This document shows, one piece after another, positions 1 through 8,351 of a DNA stretch of 19,112 nucleotides. Where the stretch lies: assembly GCA_038251315.1 (NCBI GenBank), contig JBBSBK010000073.1:1-19112 (forward strand). Direction: 5' to 3'. Within the stretch, counting starts at the first letter, position 1, and the number at the start of each line of letters is the position of its first letter. The position numbers were made by a program, and so were the translations under genes. The notes beneath the pieces are model-generated. The model was not told where the DNA came from. It was given only the letters and a program-made list of their open reading frames with translations, and made no database searches. The stretch comes from JBBKXP01 sp038251315 (GTDB lineage: Bacteria > Pseudomonadota > Alphaproteobacteria > Rhodobacterales > Rhodobacteraceae).

Positions 1-311
1 AGCATCTCGGCCCGGCGGACAACGGGCAGTCCACGGCGACGGGCCTCGTCCAGTTCTGCATTGCCGGCCTTGATCGCGGATGAGATCACCACCACCTCCG
101 CAGCGTCCATGTTTTCAGTGCGCTGGCCCTCGAAAATATGTGCACCGAGGGCTTTCAAACGTTCGGTGATCGGCGTCGATTTCAGGTCGGACCCTTGCAC
201 GGCGTAGCCAAGGTTCAACAGTACCTCGGCGATCCCCGACATGCCGATTCCGCCGATGCCGACAAAGTGGATCGGCCCGACATCGAGAGGGAGTTTGGTG
301 GCTGCGCTCAT
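1..311 (-). CDS. murC: UDP-N-acetylmuramate--L-alanine ligase, N-terminal part
   Basis: MurC adds L-alanine to UDP-MurNAc in the cytoplasm, the first step of the peptidoglycan stem peptide. Only about the first 103 residues are present; the gene runs off the window start. Reading from the ATG at 311 gives MSAATKLPLDVG followed by the nucleotide-binding glycine-rich loop GIGGIGMSGIAE (about residues 18-29), then a Rossmann-like segment with GSDLKS and VVISSAIK, typical of MurC. An in-frame ATG six codons upstream (at 329) overlaps the murG stop. I prefer 311 because GGAAG lies a few bases before it. It follows murG with 17 bases between the genes and belongs to the same operon. The identity is firm; the remainder, with murB, ddl and ftsQAZ, would be expected beyond the window by family synteny. 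Confidence 0.93.
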   Translation of the reverse strand, partial: MSAATKLPLDVGPIHFVGIGGIGMSGIAEVLLNLGYAVQGSDLKSTPITERLKALGAHIFEGQRTENMDAAEVVVISSAIKAGNAELDEARRRGLPVVRRAEM

Positions 312-328
312 GATCGTGCTTCCGTCCA

Positions 329-1435
329 TCATTGGTCGTGTCCGTTTGCCAGAGTTTCAACAAGGGTGACAAGGCGCGTCGTCGCATCGGGGATGCCGCA
401 GGCGGTCGCCACCTGCGACATTTTCAGGGCTTTGGCGGGGTCGCCCAAGATCGCGGCGATGTGACTGCTCAGTGCGGCAACGGTCAGGGCAGCCTCTTGC
501 ACCATGATCGCGCCGCCCAAGTCCGTCAGGGCGCGCGCGTTTGCGGTCTGGTGGTCCGCCGTGGCGGCGGCGTAGGGGATCAGGATCGCCGGGCGTCCGA
601 TGACGCTGATATCGGCGACCGAGCTGGCGCCAGCGCGGCTGATGACAAGCTGCGCCTCGGCCATGCGTTCTGGAACGTCGGTGAAAAACGGCTGCACGTC
701 GGCGTCGATCCCGGCTTCGGCGTAGGCGTCGCTGACCCGGTCATGATCTTCGGGGCGGGCCTGATGGCTGACGCGGATGTGGCGGCGGATCGCGCCGGGC
801 AAGGCAGCAATGGCGGCGGGCACGGTATCGGACAGGATCCGCGCGCCTTGGCTGCCGCCCATCACCAGCATGCTCATCGGGTAGTCACCGGGTGGGATAT
901 AAGCGGCGCCTGCGCGGTCAAGGATCGTCGCGCGCACCGGGTTGCCGGTATGGATGCCTTCGACACCGGCAGGGAGGTCGGTGGGCCAGGTGCCACAGGC
1001 CACTGCATCGACGCGGGATTTTTGGGCAAAAAACTGGTTGACCCGGCCCAGCACGCCGTTCTGTTCATGGATCAAGCGGGGCAGTTTCAACAAGAACGCG
1101 GCCGTCACCGCCGGGATCGACGGATATCCGCCAAAGCCAATGACCACGGTCGGCCGATCACGACGCATCGCCTTGATCGCCGCGAATACCCCGTTGGAGA
1201 TGGTGAAGGGGGCGATCAGCTTACCCAGCACTCCGCCCCGCGCAAAGGTGGCGCTGGCGACCTGTTCGATCTGCACGCCCTTGGGAAAACCGTCGGTATA
1301 ACGCGCGCCCCGCGCATCGGTCGACAACCTGACCCGCCAGCCCTTTGCCAGCAAGGCCTCGGCCAGCGCCTGCGCCGGAAACATATGCCCGCCAGTACCT
1401 CCGGCGGCCATGACGATAAGGGGGACGTCGGGCAT
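329..1435 (-). CDS. murG: UDP-GlcNAc:undecaprenyl-PP-MurNAc-pentapeptide GlcNAc transferase MurG
   Basis: MurG is the membrane-associated GT28 glycosyltransferase that adds GlcNAc to lipid I to give lipid II on the inner face of the cytoplasmic membrane. The 368-residue product has the usual family length. Visible motifs are GGTGGHMFPA (12-21) in the N-terminal acceptor domain, HEQN (123-126), GGSQGA (193-198) at the domain junction, and SRAGASS (266-272) plus DHQTANA (294-300) in the UDP-GlcNAc-binding C-terminal domain. The ATG lies three bases after the ftsW stop, so translation is probably coupled. Nothing is truncated and the key glycine-rich motifs are intact. Confidence 0.97.
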   Translation of the reverse strand: MPDVPLIVMAAGGTGGHMFPAQALAEALLAKGWRVRLSTDARGARYTDGFPKGVQIEQVASATFARGGVLGKLIAPFTISNGVFAAIKAMRRDRPTVVIGFGGYPSIPAVTAAFLLKLPRLIHEQNGVLGRVNQFFAQKSRVDAVACGTWPTDLPAGVEGIHTGNPVRATILDRAGAAYIPPGDYPMSMLVMGGSQGARILSDTVPAAIAALPGAIRRHIRVSHQARPEDHDRVSDAYAEAGIDADVQPFFTDVPERMAEAQLVISRAGASSVADISVIGRPAILIPYAAATADHQTANARALTDLGGAIMVQEAALTVAALSSHIAAILGDPAKALKMSQVATACGIPDATTRLVTLVETLANGHDQ

Positions 1436-1438
1436 CCC

Positions 1439-2605
1439 CTAACGTCCCTGACCCGCCAGAATATCGCCGATGACGCCTTGCGGCCGGGTCCGGGTCAGGG
1501 CCAGCAACATCCCCACCGTGATACCCGCCGCGATCAGCGATGAACCGCCATAGCTGACGAACGGCAGGGTCATCCCCTTGGCCGGCAACAGGCGCACCGC
1601 GACCCCCATGTTGATCATCGCCTGCACGCCAAAGACACAGGCAAGGCCGGTGCCTGCAAGGCGGATGAAGGGATCACGTTCCTTCATCAGGCGCAGCAGG
1701 GACCGCACGACGATGACGGCATAAAGAACGATGATCGCAAGAACGCAGATCAACCCGTATTCCTCGGCGGCGACGGCGATGATGAAATCGGTATGGGCAT
1801 CGGGCAGTGACCATTTGACCTGCCCTTCGCCGACACCGACACCGAAGAAACCGCCCTCGCGGATCGCATTGGTGGCATACCCAAGTTGCGTCGTCGGATC
1901 GACATCAGCGGACAGAAACCCATCGATCCGGCGGGCAAAGTGTTCGGATTCCGTATAGGCAAAGGCCCCGACGCTGCCGACGACGCCAACAATGGTCACC
2001 AACAGCAGCATCGGCGCGCCGGCGATGAAATACATCACCCCCCAGGCAAACAGGACCAGACAGGCCTGACCAAAGTCGGGCTGCAAGGCCAGCAGGGCGA
2101 CGATGATGACAGTCATGACAAAGGAATACAGCTTGCCCGGCGGGCCGCCGACGTCAAAGCTGGCGGCCATGAACCAGGCACAAACGACGACGAAACCGGG
2201 TTTCAGGAATTCCGACGGCTGCACCGAAGCGAAACCCAGCGAATACCAGCGGATCGCCCCCTTGCCGAAATCGGTACCGAAAACCGGCAGCATCGCCAGC
2301 GCGGCAAAGGCCCCGATGAACCCGATGACCGCTGACCGCCGCACCACCGTCGGCGACATCATCGACACCAGCATCATCGTAACCATCGCCAGACAGCCGA
2401 AAAGCGCCTGCCGGGTGACGTAATAAAAAGGTTCCAGCCCGTTGCGCGCCGCCAGCGGGGGCGATGCCGCAAGGCCCAGCAACAGGCCAATGCCGAACAG
2501 CATCAAGATGCAGGACATCGTCCATTTGTCGATCGTGCGCCACCAGCGCGGCAAAATGGGATCGCCGGATCGCACGGGAATCGTGCCATAGACCATTTCC
2601 GTCAT
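1439..2605 (-). CDS. ftsW: SEDS peptidoglycan polymerase FtsW (septal glycosyltransferase)
   Basis: FtsW is the multi-pass SEDS protein that polymerises lipid II at the septum with FtsI. From the chosen start (MTEMVYG) it is 388 residues with about ten hydrophobic segments. SEDS signatures are QPSEF (129-133), PDFG (176-179), the catalytic-aspartate region DAHTDF (269-274) and SYGGSS (351-356). The open frame extends upstream to 2803, but that extension overlaps the divergent flavoprotein gene and has no membrane-protein character, so I start at 2605; a second ATG at 2596 is preceded by ACGGAA. Because the upstream neighbour is on the other strand, ftsW needs its own promoter in 2606-2705. 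It is therefore the likely head of a ftsW-murG-murC transcript, unlike the continuous dcw operon of many bacteria. Confidence 0.95.
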   Translation of the reverse strand: MTEMVYGTIPVRSGDPILPRWWRTIDKWTMSCILMLFGIGLLLGLAASPPLAARNGLEPFYYVTRQALFGCLAMVTMMLVSMMSPTVVRRSAVIGFIGAFAALAMLPVFGTDFGKGAIRWYSLGFASVQPSEFLKPGFVVVCAWFMAASFDVGGPPGKLYSFVMTVIIVALLALQPDFGQACLVLFAWGVMYFIAGAPMLLLVTIVGVVGSVGAFAYTESEHFARRIDGFLSADVDPTTQLGYATNAIREGGFFGVGVGEGQVKWSLPDAHTDFIIAVAAEEYGLICVLAIIVLYAVIVVRSLLRLMKERDPFIRLAGTGLACVFGVQAMINMGVAVRLLPAKGMTLPFVSYGGSSLIAAGITVGMLLALTRTRPQGVIGDILAGQGR

Positions 2606-2705
2606 GGGGGTACCGCCAACTGCCTCGAGTCCGCCCGTTTTCCGGGTCTGATAGAACGCTAACGCGAATTTCGCCACGATTCCAGTGAAATGACATGAGG
2701 GAGCC
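2606..2705. promoter_or_regulatory. Divergent intergenic region between ftsW and the flavoprotein gene
   Basis: About 100 bases separate the ftsW start on the minus strand from the flavoprotein start on the plus strand. Any promoter for the ftsW-murG-murC segment and for the flavoprotein has to lie here or inside the neighbouring coding sequences. I see no convincing -35/-10 pair on either strand. The sequence just before 2706 carries GAGGGAG, a good ribosome binding site for the ATG at 2706. The promoter call is an inference from gene orientation only. Confidence 0.3.
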
Positions 2706-3944
2706 ATGTTTTCATGGACGGGCCTTGCGAAAGCGGCGGTTTCGCGCCACCTCGTCGCGATGAAAGTCAACACGCTGATCTTGGGCGCCGGGGCCGCCGG
2801 CATGTTCTGCGCCGCCCATGCGGGGCCGGGCGTGCTGGTGGTGGATCACGCGAAAGCTCCCGGCGAGAAAATCCGCATTTCCGGTGGCGGGCGCTGCAAT
2901 TTCACAAATCTGCATTGCAGTCCGGCCAATTTCATCAGCGGCAACAGGCACTTTGCCAAATCGGCCCTTGGCCGCTACAGCCAGCACGATTTCGTCGATC
3001 TGGTGAACCGCCACGGGATCGCCTGGCACGAAAAGACGTTGGGCCAATTATTCTGTGACGGGTCGGCAAAACAGATCGTCGCGATGCTGCGCACCGAGAT
3101 GGAGCGAACCGGCGCGCAGTTGTGGTTGCAAACGATCGTTGGCGCAGTGTCGCACGACGGGTCGGTGTTTCAGGTGAGACTGATGCGCGAGGGGCGCGAG
3201 GTGACGGTCACCGCCCGCCGTCTGGTGCTGGCGACGGGGGGCAAATCGATCCCCGCGATGGGGGCAACGGGCCTTGCCTATGACCTTGCCCGCCAATTTG
3301 GGCTAGCGGTGACGGGCACGCGGGCGGCCTTGGTGCCGTTCACGTTTTCAGACGACCGATTCAAGCCGTTGGCCGGTGTCGCCATCCCTGCCCGCGTCAC
3401 CGCAGACGGCACCGCTTTCGACGAGGCGCTGCTGTTCACCCATCGCGGGCTGTCTGGCCCCGCTGTCCTGCAGGCGTCAAGCTATTGGCGCGAGGGGGCG
3501 GATATTGCGGTGAACCTTTCGCCTGCGACCGACCTTCTGGCGCTGCTGCGCCGTGAACGACAGGCAAACGGGCGACGCAACCTGACGACGGTGCTCGCCA
3601 CCGCCCTGCCCGCCCGGTTGGTCGGCTACCTTGCCACCGATCAGGACCTGACCGGCAACCTTGCCGATTGCAGCGATGCCCGGTTGACGGCGCTGGTCGC
3701 CCGCCTGACCGACTGGCAGTTGCGCCCAAACGGGACCGAAGGCTACCGCACCGCCGAAGTCACCCTTGGCGGCATCGACACCGCCGGGCTGTCGTCACAA
3801 ACGCTGGAGGCCAAGGCCGTGCCGGGGCTGTTCGTGATCGGCGAAGCGGTGGACGTCACGGGTTGGCTGGGCGGCTACAACTTTCAATGGGCGTGGTCGT
3901 CGGGCTGGGCGGCGGGCCAAGCGATTGCGGGGCGGTTGGGATAA
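2706..3944 (+). CDS. HI0933-like (BaiN/aminoacetone oxidase-type) FAD-dependent oxidoreductase
   Basis: This is a two-dinucleotide-binding flavoprotein of the HI0933/YhiN family, whose physiological substrate is generally unknown. It has an FAD-binding GAGAAG loop near the N-terminus (residues 27-32 from this start), the family signature SGGGRCNFTN about 35 residues later, an internal LATGGKS motif, and the C-terminal FAD-contacting stretch GEAVDVTGWLGGYNFQWAW. Two starts compete. The ATG at 2706 has a strong GAGGGAG ribosome binding site but adds 18 residues before the usual MKVNTLILGAGAAG beginning. The ATG at 2760 matches the usual family N-terminus but has no clear ribosome binding site. 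The gene lies opposite to and inside the dcw cluster, splitting murD from ftsW. Family membership is firm, function unassigned. Confidence 0.9.
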   Translation: MFSWTGLAKAAVSRHLVAMKVNTLILGAGAAGMFCAAHAGPGVLVVDHAKAPGEKIRISGGGRCNFTNLHCSPANFISGNRHFAKSALGRYSQHDFVDLVNRHGIAWHEKTLGQLFCDGSAKQIVAMLRTEMERTGAQLWLQTIVGAVSHDGSVFQVRLMREGREVTVTARRLVLATGGKSIPAMGATGLAYDLARQFGLAVTGTRAALVPFTFSDDRFKPLAGVAIPARVTADGTAFDEALLFTHRGLSGPAVLQASSYWREGADIAVNLSPATDLLALLRRERQANGRRNLTTVLATALPARLVGYLATDQDLTGNLADCSDARLTALVARLTDWQLRPNGTEGYRTAEVTLGGIDTAGLSSQTLEAKAVPGLFVIGEAVDVTGWLGGYNFQWAWSSGWAAGQAIAGRLG

Positions 3945-4022
3945 CAGGGCTGAACGGTTGCGGAGAACGCGTTGCAACGTGGGATTTGCATCTGAAAAGG
4001 TACATATCAGCCACAGCTGTCC

Positions 4023-4271
4023 CTACGTGTTCAAGATGAAATACCGACCTATTCCATAGATATACAGCGCCGAAAAAATCATGTTGATATATTTCAGTTG
4101 TGGCTCAGATCGCAACCAACCACAAAAAACCCAGATCAAACAGAATGGCAGTCCCAACACCATGGCTGCCAATTGCCAATCTTGAACGATGCTGACCGTG
4201 CTTGCGAGCCCCAACGCCAGAGCAATCCACTTCAACGACTGCTCGTAAGCAGCTAACGTCACAACCGTCAT
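4023..4271 (-). CDS. Small hydrophobic protein, probable inner-membrane protein (82 aa)
   Basis: This predicted 82-residue protein has three hydrophobic stretches (about residues 12-30, 33-51 and 60-78) separated by short charged turns, suggesting a small three-helix membrane protein. It starts MTVVTLAAYEQSLKW. It reminds me of small roseobacter membrane proteins of unknown function (possibly the DUF6552 group), but I cannot confirm that. It is convergent with the flavoprotein gene and co-oriented with murD, which ends 109 bases upstream. The surrounding DNA (about 3945-4380) is visibly richer in A and T than its neighbours, and the ribosome binding site (CGAAAG) is weak. Hydrophobic patterning makes it more credible than a chance frame, but no function can be assigned. 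Confidence 0.6.
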   Translation of the reverse strand: MTVVTLAAYEQSLKWIALALGLASTVSIVQDWQLAAMVLGLPFCLIWVFCGWLRSEPQLKYINMIFSALYIYGIGRYFILNT

Positions 4272-4380
4272 CTATTAATGCTTTCGGGTGGCCAGCGCCG
4301 TAAACCCGGCGATCTGACGCTGTTTTATTAGCAATTTTCTACCGATGAGGCAAGCTCGCAGAAGGGTCTGTTTTGGTCAT

Positions 4381-5787
4381 TCAAACATGATCCAGCCGCG
4401 CCTTCACCTGGACTGCGAAATCCTCGCCGCGCTTTTCGAAGTTGTCGTATTGATCGAAACTCGCCGCCGCCGGGGCCAGCAGCACGACCTCGCCCGGTTT
4501 TGCGTCAACCATCGCCCGTTCCACGGCGCGCGCCATTGTCGTGCAGACCTCTGCATCAACCCCCGTCAACTGGCGGGCAAAGGCGTCGGCTTCGCGCCCG
4601 ATCACGTAGGCCTTGATGACCGATCCGGTCGCGGGCAGCAGTCCAGCCAGCCCGCCCTCTTTCTCCAGCCCGCCGCAGATCCAACGCACCCGTTCGAAAG
4701 CCACCAGCGCCTTGGCCGCCGAATCCACGTTGGTCGCCTTGCTGTCGTTGACATAACGAACCCCGCCCGCCTCGGCGATCAGTTGCGACCTGTGCGGCAG
4801 GCCGGGGTAGGTTTTCAGCGCCGCCTCTATCTGTTTCGGGCCCAAACCCAGCGTGCGACAGGCGGCATAAGCGGCGCAGGCGTTCTGGTGGTTGTGGCTG
4901 CCGGGCAAGCCGCCGATCGGGCGCAGGTCGATGCTGCCGACCTGCTTGCCGCGCCGGTATTCCGACAAGAACCCTTTGGCGGCAAAGACCGACCAGCCGA
5001 TCCCTGTCAGCTTGCGGTTAACCGACACCGTGATGACCCGGTCGTCGGCGGGTCCTTCGGCCATCTGGTTGGCGAGGTATTGCCCCTCCGCTTCGTCGAT
5101 GCCGATCACGGCGCGGTCCGGCCCACCTTCGGCGAACAGACGGCGTTTGGCGGCGAAATAACCGCCCAGACCGCCGTGCCGGTCAAGGTGATCGGGCGAC
5201 AGGTTGGTGAAGACCGCCACGTCCGGGGTCAGCGCGCGGGCCAGATCGGTCTGGTAGCTGGACAGCTCAAGAACCAACACCTCGCCGTCCACAGCCGGGT
5301 CGATATCCAGCACGCCGCGCCCGATGTTGCCAGCCAGTTGGGCGGGTCGCCCGACCTCGGTCAGGATGTGGTGGATCAGCGCCGACGTGGTCGATTTGCC
5401 GTTGCTGCCCGTCACCGCGATGACCTTTGGAATCGTATCGAAATCGTCCCAGTCAGCCGTGGCAAAACTTCGAAAGAACAGGCCAATGTCGTTGTCGACG
5501 GGGACGCCAACGGCCCATGCGGCGGCGATGACCGGGTTGGGTTTGGGATAAAGGTGGGGAATGCCAGGGCTGACGATCAGCGCCGCAATCCCGTCAAAAG
5601 CGCCCGGTTTGGTCAGATCGCGGATATCATAGCCGTCGGCCGCTGCGGCGTCGCGGGCCAGGGCGCTGTCGTCCCAACACACCGGAGTTGCGCCGCCTGC
5701 GACCAAGGCGGCCGCAGTCGCCCGGCCTGATCGGCCAAGGCCGAGGACCGCCACGATTTGATTTTCGACGCCGCGAACGGGGATCAT
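4381..5787 (-). CDS. murD: UDP-N-acetylmuramoylalanine--D-glutamate ligase
   Basis: MurD adds D-glutamate to UDP-MurNAc-L-Ala using ATP in the cytoplasm. The 468-residue product shows the N-terminal nucleotide-binding loop LGLGRSG (15-21), the ATP P-loop TGSNGKST (126-133), the Mur-ligase central-domain histidine region SPDHLDRHGG (197-206), NDSKATN (347-353) and the C-terminal SFDQYDNFEKRG (443-454), which is specific to MurD. It follows mraY with 32 bases between them. It is the last gene of the uninterrupted mraZ-to-murD run; the next dcw gene, ftsW, is about 1.8 kb further on. No clear terminator is visible directly downstream. Confidence 0.97.
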   Translation of the reverse strand: MIPVRGVENQIVAVLGLGRSGRATAAALVAGGATPVCWDDSALARDAAAADGYDIRDLTKPGAFDGIAALIVSPGIPHLYPKPNPVIAAAWAVGVPVDNDIGLFFRSFATADWDDFDTIPKVIAVTGSNGKSTTSALIHHILTEVGRPAQLAGNIGRGVLDIDPAVDGEVLVLELSSYQTDLARALTPDVAVFTNLSPDHLDRHGGLGGYFAAKRRLFAEGGPDRAVIGIDEAEGQYLANQMAEGPADDRVITVSVNRKLTGIGWSVFAAKGFLSEYRRGKQVGSIDLRPIGGLPGSHNHQNACAAYAACRTLGLGPKQIEAALKTYPGLPHRSQLIAEAGGVRYVNDSKATNVDSAAKALVAFERVRWICGGLEKEGGLAGLLPATGSVIKAYVIGREADAFARQLTGVDAEVCTTMARAVERAMVDAKPGEVVLLAPAAASFDQYDNFEKRGEDFAVQVKARLDHV

Positions 5788-5819
5788 GGCTGCTCCTTAA
5801 GGTTCTCCGCAAACGGCGC

Positions 5820-6902
5820 TCACCGCACCTTCAGCGTCGCAAGCCCGATCATCGCGAGGATCAGCGAGATGATCCAGAACCGGATCACGATCTGCGGTTC
5901 GGCCCAGCCCTTTTTCTCGAAGTGGTGGTGGATCGGAGCCATCAGGAACACGCGTTTGCCGGTGCGTTTGAAATACAGCACCTGAATGATGACCGACAGC
6001 GCCTCGACCACGAACAGGCCACCGACGATAGCCAGAACTACCTCGTGTTTGGTCGCAACGGCGATGGCGCCCAATGCGCCGCCAAGCGCCAGTGACCCGG
6101 TGTCGCCCATGAAAACCGCGGCGGGCGGCGCGTTATACCACAGGAATCCAAGGCCTCCACCGATCAGCCCGGCGCAAAAGATCAGGATTTCACCGGTGTC
6201 CGGCACATAATGCAGGTCGAGGTAGTCGGAAAAGTCGGTGCGCCCGACCGCATAGGCGATCACCCCGAAGGTGCCTGCCGCGATCATCACCGGCATGATC
6301 GCCAGCCCGTCCAGCCCGTCGGTCAGGTTCACCGCGTTGGCCGCACCGACGATCACCAGCATCGAAAACGGCACGAACAGGATACCAAGATTGATAAGCG
6401 CGTTCTTGAACACCGGCAGGGCGAGCTGGTTGGTCAGATCGACCGGGTGATAGTGCGCCGCCCAATAGCCCGCAATTCCGGCGATGACGAACCCTGCCAG
6501 CAGCCGCACCTTGCCCGATACCCCGGCACTCGTCTGCTTCTTGACCTTCGCATAATCGTCCGCAAAGCCGATCACGGCAAAGGAGATCGTCACGAACAGG
6601 ACCATCCAGATATAAGGATTGTCGAGCCGCGCCCAGATCAGCGTGCTGGTCAGCAAGGCGCCGACGATCAGCAGGCCGCCCATCGTCGGGGTGCCGGCCT
6701 TGACGAAATGCCCCTCTGGGCCATCGGTGCGGATCGGCTGGCCCTTGCCCTGCGTCCGCCGCAACACGTTGATAAGCGGCAGACCAAAGATGAAGCCGAA
6801 CACCAGCGCAGTCAGGAACGCGCCCCCGGCGCGGAATGTGATGTAGCGGAACAGGTTGAAGAAATCCCCGCCATCCGACAGTGCGGTCAACCAATACAAC
6901 AT
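5820..6902 (-). CDS. mraY: Phospho-N-acetylmuramoyl-pentapeptide-transferase MraY
   Basis: MraY transfers phospho-MurNAc-pentapeptide to undecaprenyl phosphate, forming lipid I, and is an integral membrane enzyme of about ten helices. The 360-residue product has the standard length. Conserved motifs are ADDYAK (114-119) with the metal-binding aspartates, NLTDGLDG (192-199), GDTGS (266-270) and the cytoplasmic HHHFEK loop (325-330). Six bases separate its ATG from the murF stop. The gene is intact with no missing catalytic residue. Confidence 0.98.
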   Translation of the reverse strand: MLYWLTALSDGGDFFNLFRYITFRAGGAFLTALVFGFIFGLPLINVLRRTQGKGQPIRTDGPEGHFVKAGTPTMGGLLIVGALLTSTLIWARLDNPYIWMVLFVTISFAVIGFADDYAKVKKQTSAGVSGKVRLLAGFVIAGIAGYWAAHYHPVDLTNQLALPVFKNALINLGILFVPFSMLVIVGAANAVNLTDGLDGLAIMPVMIAAGTFGVIAYAVGRTDFSDYLDLHYVPDTGEILIFCAGLIGGGLGFLWYNAPPAAVFMGDTGSLALGGALGAIAVATKHEVVLAIVGGLFVVEALSVIIQVLYFKRTGKRVFLMAPIHHHFEKKGWAEPQIVIRFWIISLILAMIGLATLKVR

Positions 6903-6908
6903 GCGCTC

Positions 6909-8351
6909 TCAAGCCTCTTCTGCCGGGGTCTGCCTGCGTTGCCCCAATTTGCGGATGGCGTCAACGACAAGGCTGACCTTGCTGCCCTTGCTGCCCTTGA
7001 CCAGAACGACATCGCCGCTGTCCACCAACCGTCCGGCGATATCGGCCATTTCGACGGCCGACGCCGTCCAAAGGCCGCGATGATCTTCGGGCAGCGCTTG
7101 ATAAAGGGCCTGCATGCGCGGCCCGACGCAATGCACCGTGGTGATCCGGGGCATCGCGGGGTCGGTCGCCACGGCCCGGTGCAGTACCGCCTCGTCGCGG
7201 CCAAGTTCGAGCATGTCGCCCAGAATGGCGATCCGCCGCCCCTTGACGATCCGCCCCACACCGTTGCGCGGGACCGAGGCTGCCAGCACTTCAAGCGCGG
7301 CAGAAAGCGAGGCGGGGTTGGCGTTGAATGCATCGTCGATCAGATCAAGCGTCGCGTCGTTGACCGCCGGGTCCATCACCAGCACGTCGCGGGTACCCCG
7401 CCCCGGCGGCGGTGCCCACTGCCCAAGATCGAGGATACCGCGGGTCCGGTCTGCCCCCAGCGCGGTGATCACGGCAATCGCGCCCACCGCGTTGACCGCG
7501 AAATGCCGCCCCTCGGTGCCGACCTTGAACAGGATCGGGGTGCGCCAGGCCCGAGCCTGACCGATCGTGTGCCCGGCACTGAACCGCACGTCGGTCAGCC
7601 GGTGATGGTTCTGCGCCTGCTGACCAAAGGTCGTGATCCGCGCCCCGGCGTGTCTGGCCGCATCGCGCAGAATCCAGGTGTTGGGCAGATCGCCGTTGAT
7701 GACTGCGACGCCGTCCGGTTCCAGCCCGTCGCAGATGCTGGCCTTTTCGCGGGCGATGCCGTCGAGGTTTTCAAAAGCCTCAAGGTGCGCCGCCGCCACG
7801 GTCGTTATCATCACCACATGCGGCCGGGTCAGCCGCGACAGCGGGCTGATTTCGCCGGGATGGTTCATCCCGATCTCGATCACCGCGAAATCGGTGTCTT
7901 GGGGCATCCGCGCGAGCGTCAGCGGCACCCCCCAGTGGTTGTTGTAGGACGCGACCGAAGCGTGGGTCTTGCCCTGCCCGGCCAGAGCCGTGCGCAGCAT
8001 TTCCTTGGTCGAGGTCTTGCCGACCGACCCGGTGACGGCGACGATCCGCGCCTTGGTGCGGGCGCGGGCGGCCTTGCCCAGCAATGCCAGTGCGTGCAAC
8101 ACGTCAGGCACAATCAGCAGGGGCGCATTGGCGGCCACACCTGCGGGCCGATGCGTCACCAAAGCCGCCGCCGCGCCATTGTCGAGCGCCTGTTTTACAA
8201 AATCGTGACCGTCGCGGTCTGCCTGAAGCGCGACGAACAGATCACCTCTCTCCAGGGTCCGGGTGTCGATTGACACGCCGTTAGCCTGCCAATCCGCGGT
8301 GGACGTGCCGCCAGTGGCGCGGGCGGCGTCGGATGAGGTCCAGAGCGCCAT
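6909..8351 (-). CDS. murF: UDP-N-acetylmuramoyl-tripeptide--D-alanyl-D-alanine ligase
   Basis: MurF completes the pentapeptide by adding D-Ala-D-Ala to UDP-MurNAc-tripeptide. The 480-residue protein contains the P-loop TGSVGKTSTK (107-116), EIGMNHPGEI (159-168) and the C-terminal-domain FNANPAS (343-349) and VKGSKGSKV (451-459), all characteristic of MurF. The start codon directly abuts the murE stop (TGA then ATG), indicating translational coupling. Confidence 0.97.
   Translation of the reverse strand: MALWTSSDAARATGGTSTADWQANGVSIDTRTLERGDLFVALQADRDGHDFVKQALDNGAAAALVTHRPAGVAANAPLLIVPDVLHALALLGKAARARTKARIVAVTGSVGKTSTKEMLRTALAGQGKTHASVASYNNHWGVPLTLARMPQDTDFAVIEIGMNHPGEISPLSRLTRPHVVMITTVAAAHLEAFENLDGIAREKASICDGLEPDGVAVINGDLPNTWILRDAARHAGARITTFGQQAQNHHRLTDVRFSAGHTIGQARAWRTPILFKVGTEGRHFAVNAVGAIAVITALGADRTRGILDLGQWAPPPGRGTRDVLVMDPAVNDATLDLIDDAFNANPASLSAALEVLAASVPRNGVGRIVKGRRIAILGDMLELGRDEAVLHRAVATDPAMPRITTVHCVGPRMQALYQALPEDHRGLWTASAVEMADIAGRLVDSGDVVLVKGSKGSKVSLVVDAIRKLGQRRQTPAEEA

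Noticed and set aside
329..1543. Plus-strand open frame opposite murG
   Set aside because: Antisense shadow of murG with no recognisable protein features.
6210..8273. Very long plus-strand open frame opposite mraY and murF (687 codons)
   Set aside because: It is antisense to two clear genes, has low-complexity R/H/D/G-rich composition and no domain; a GC-rich codon-position shadow.
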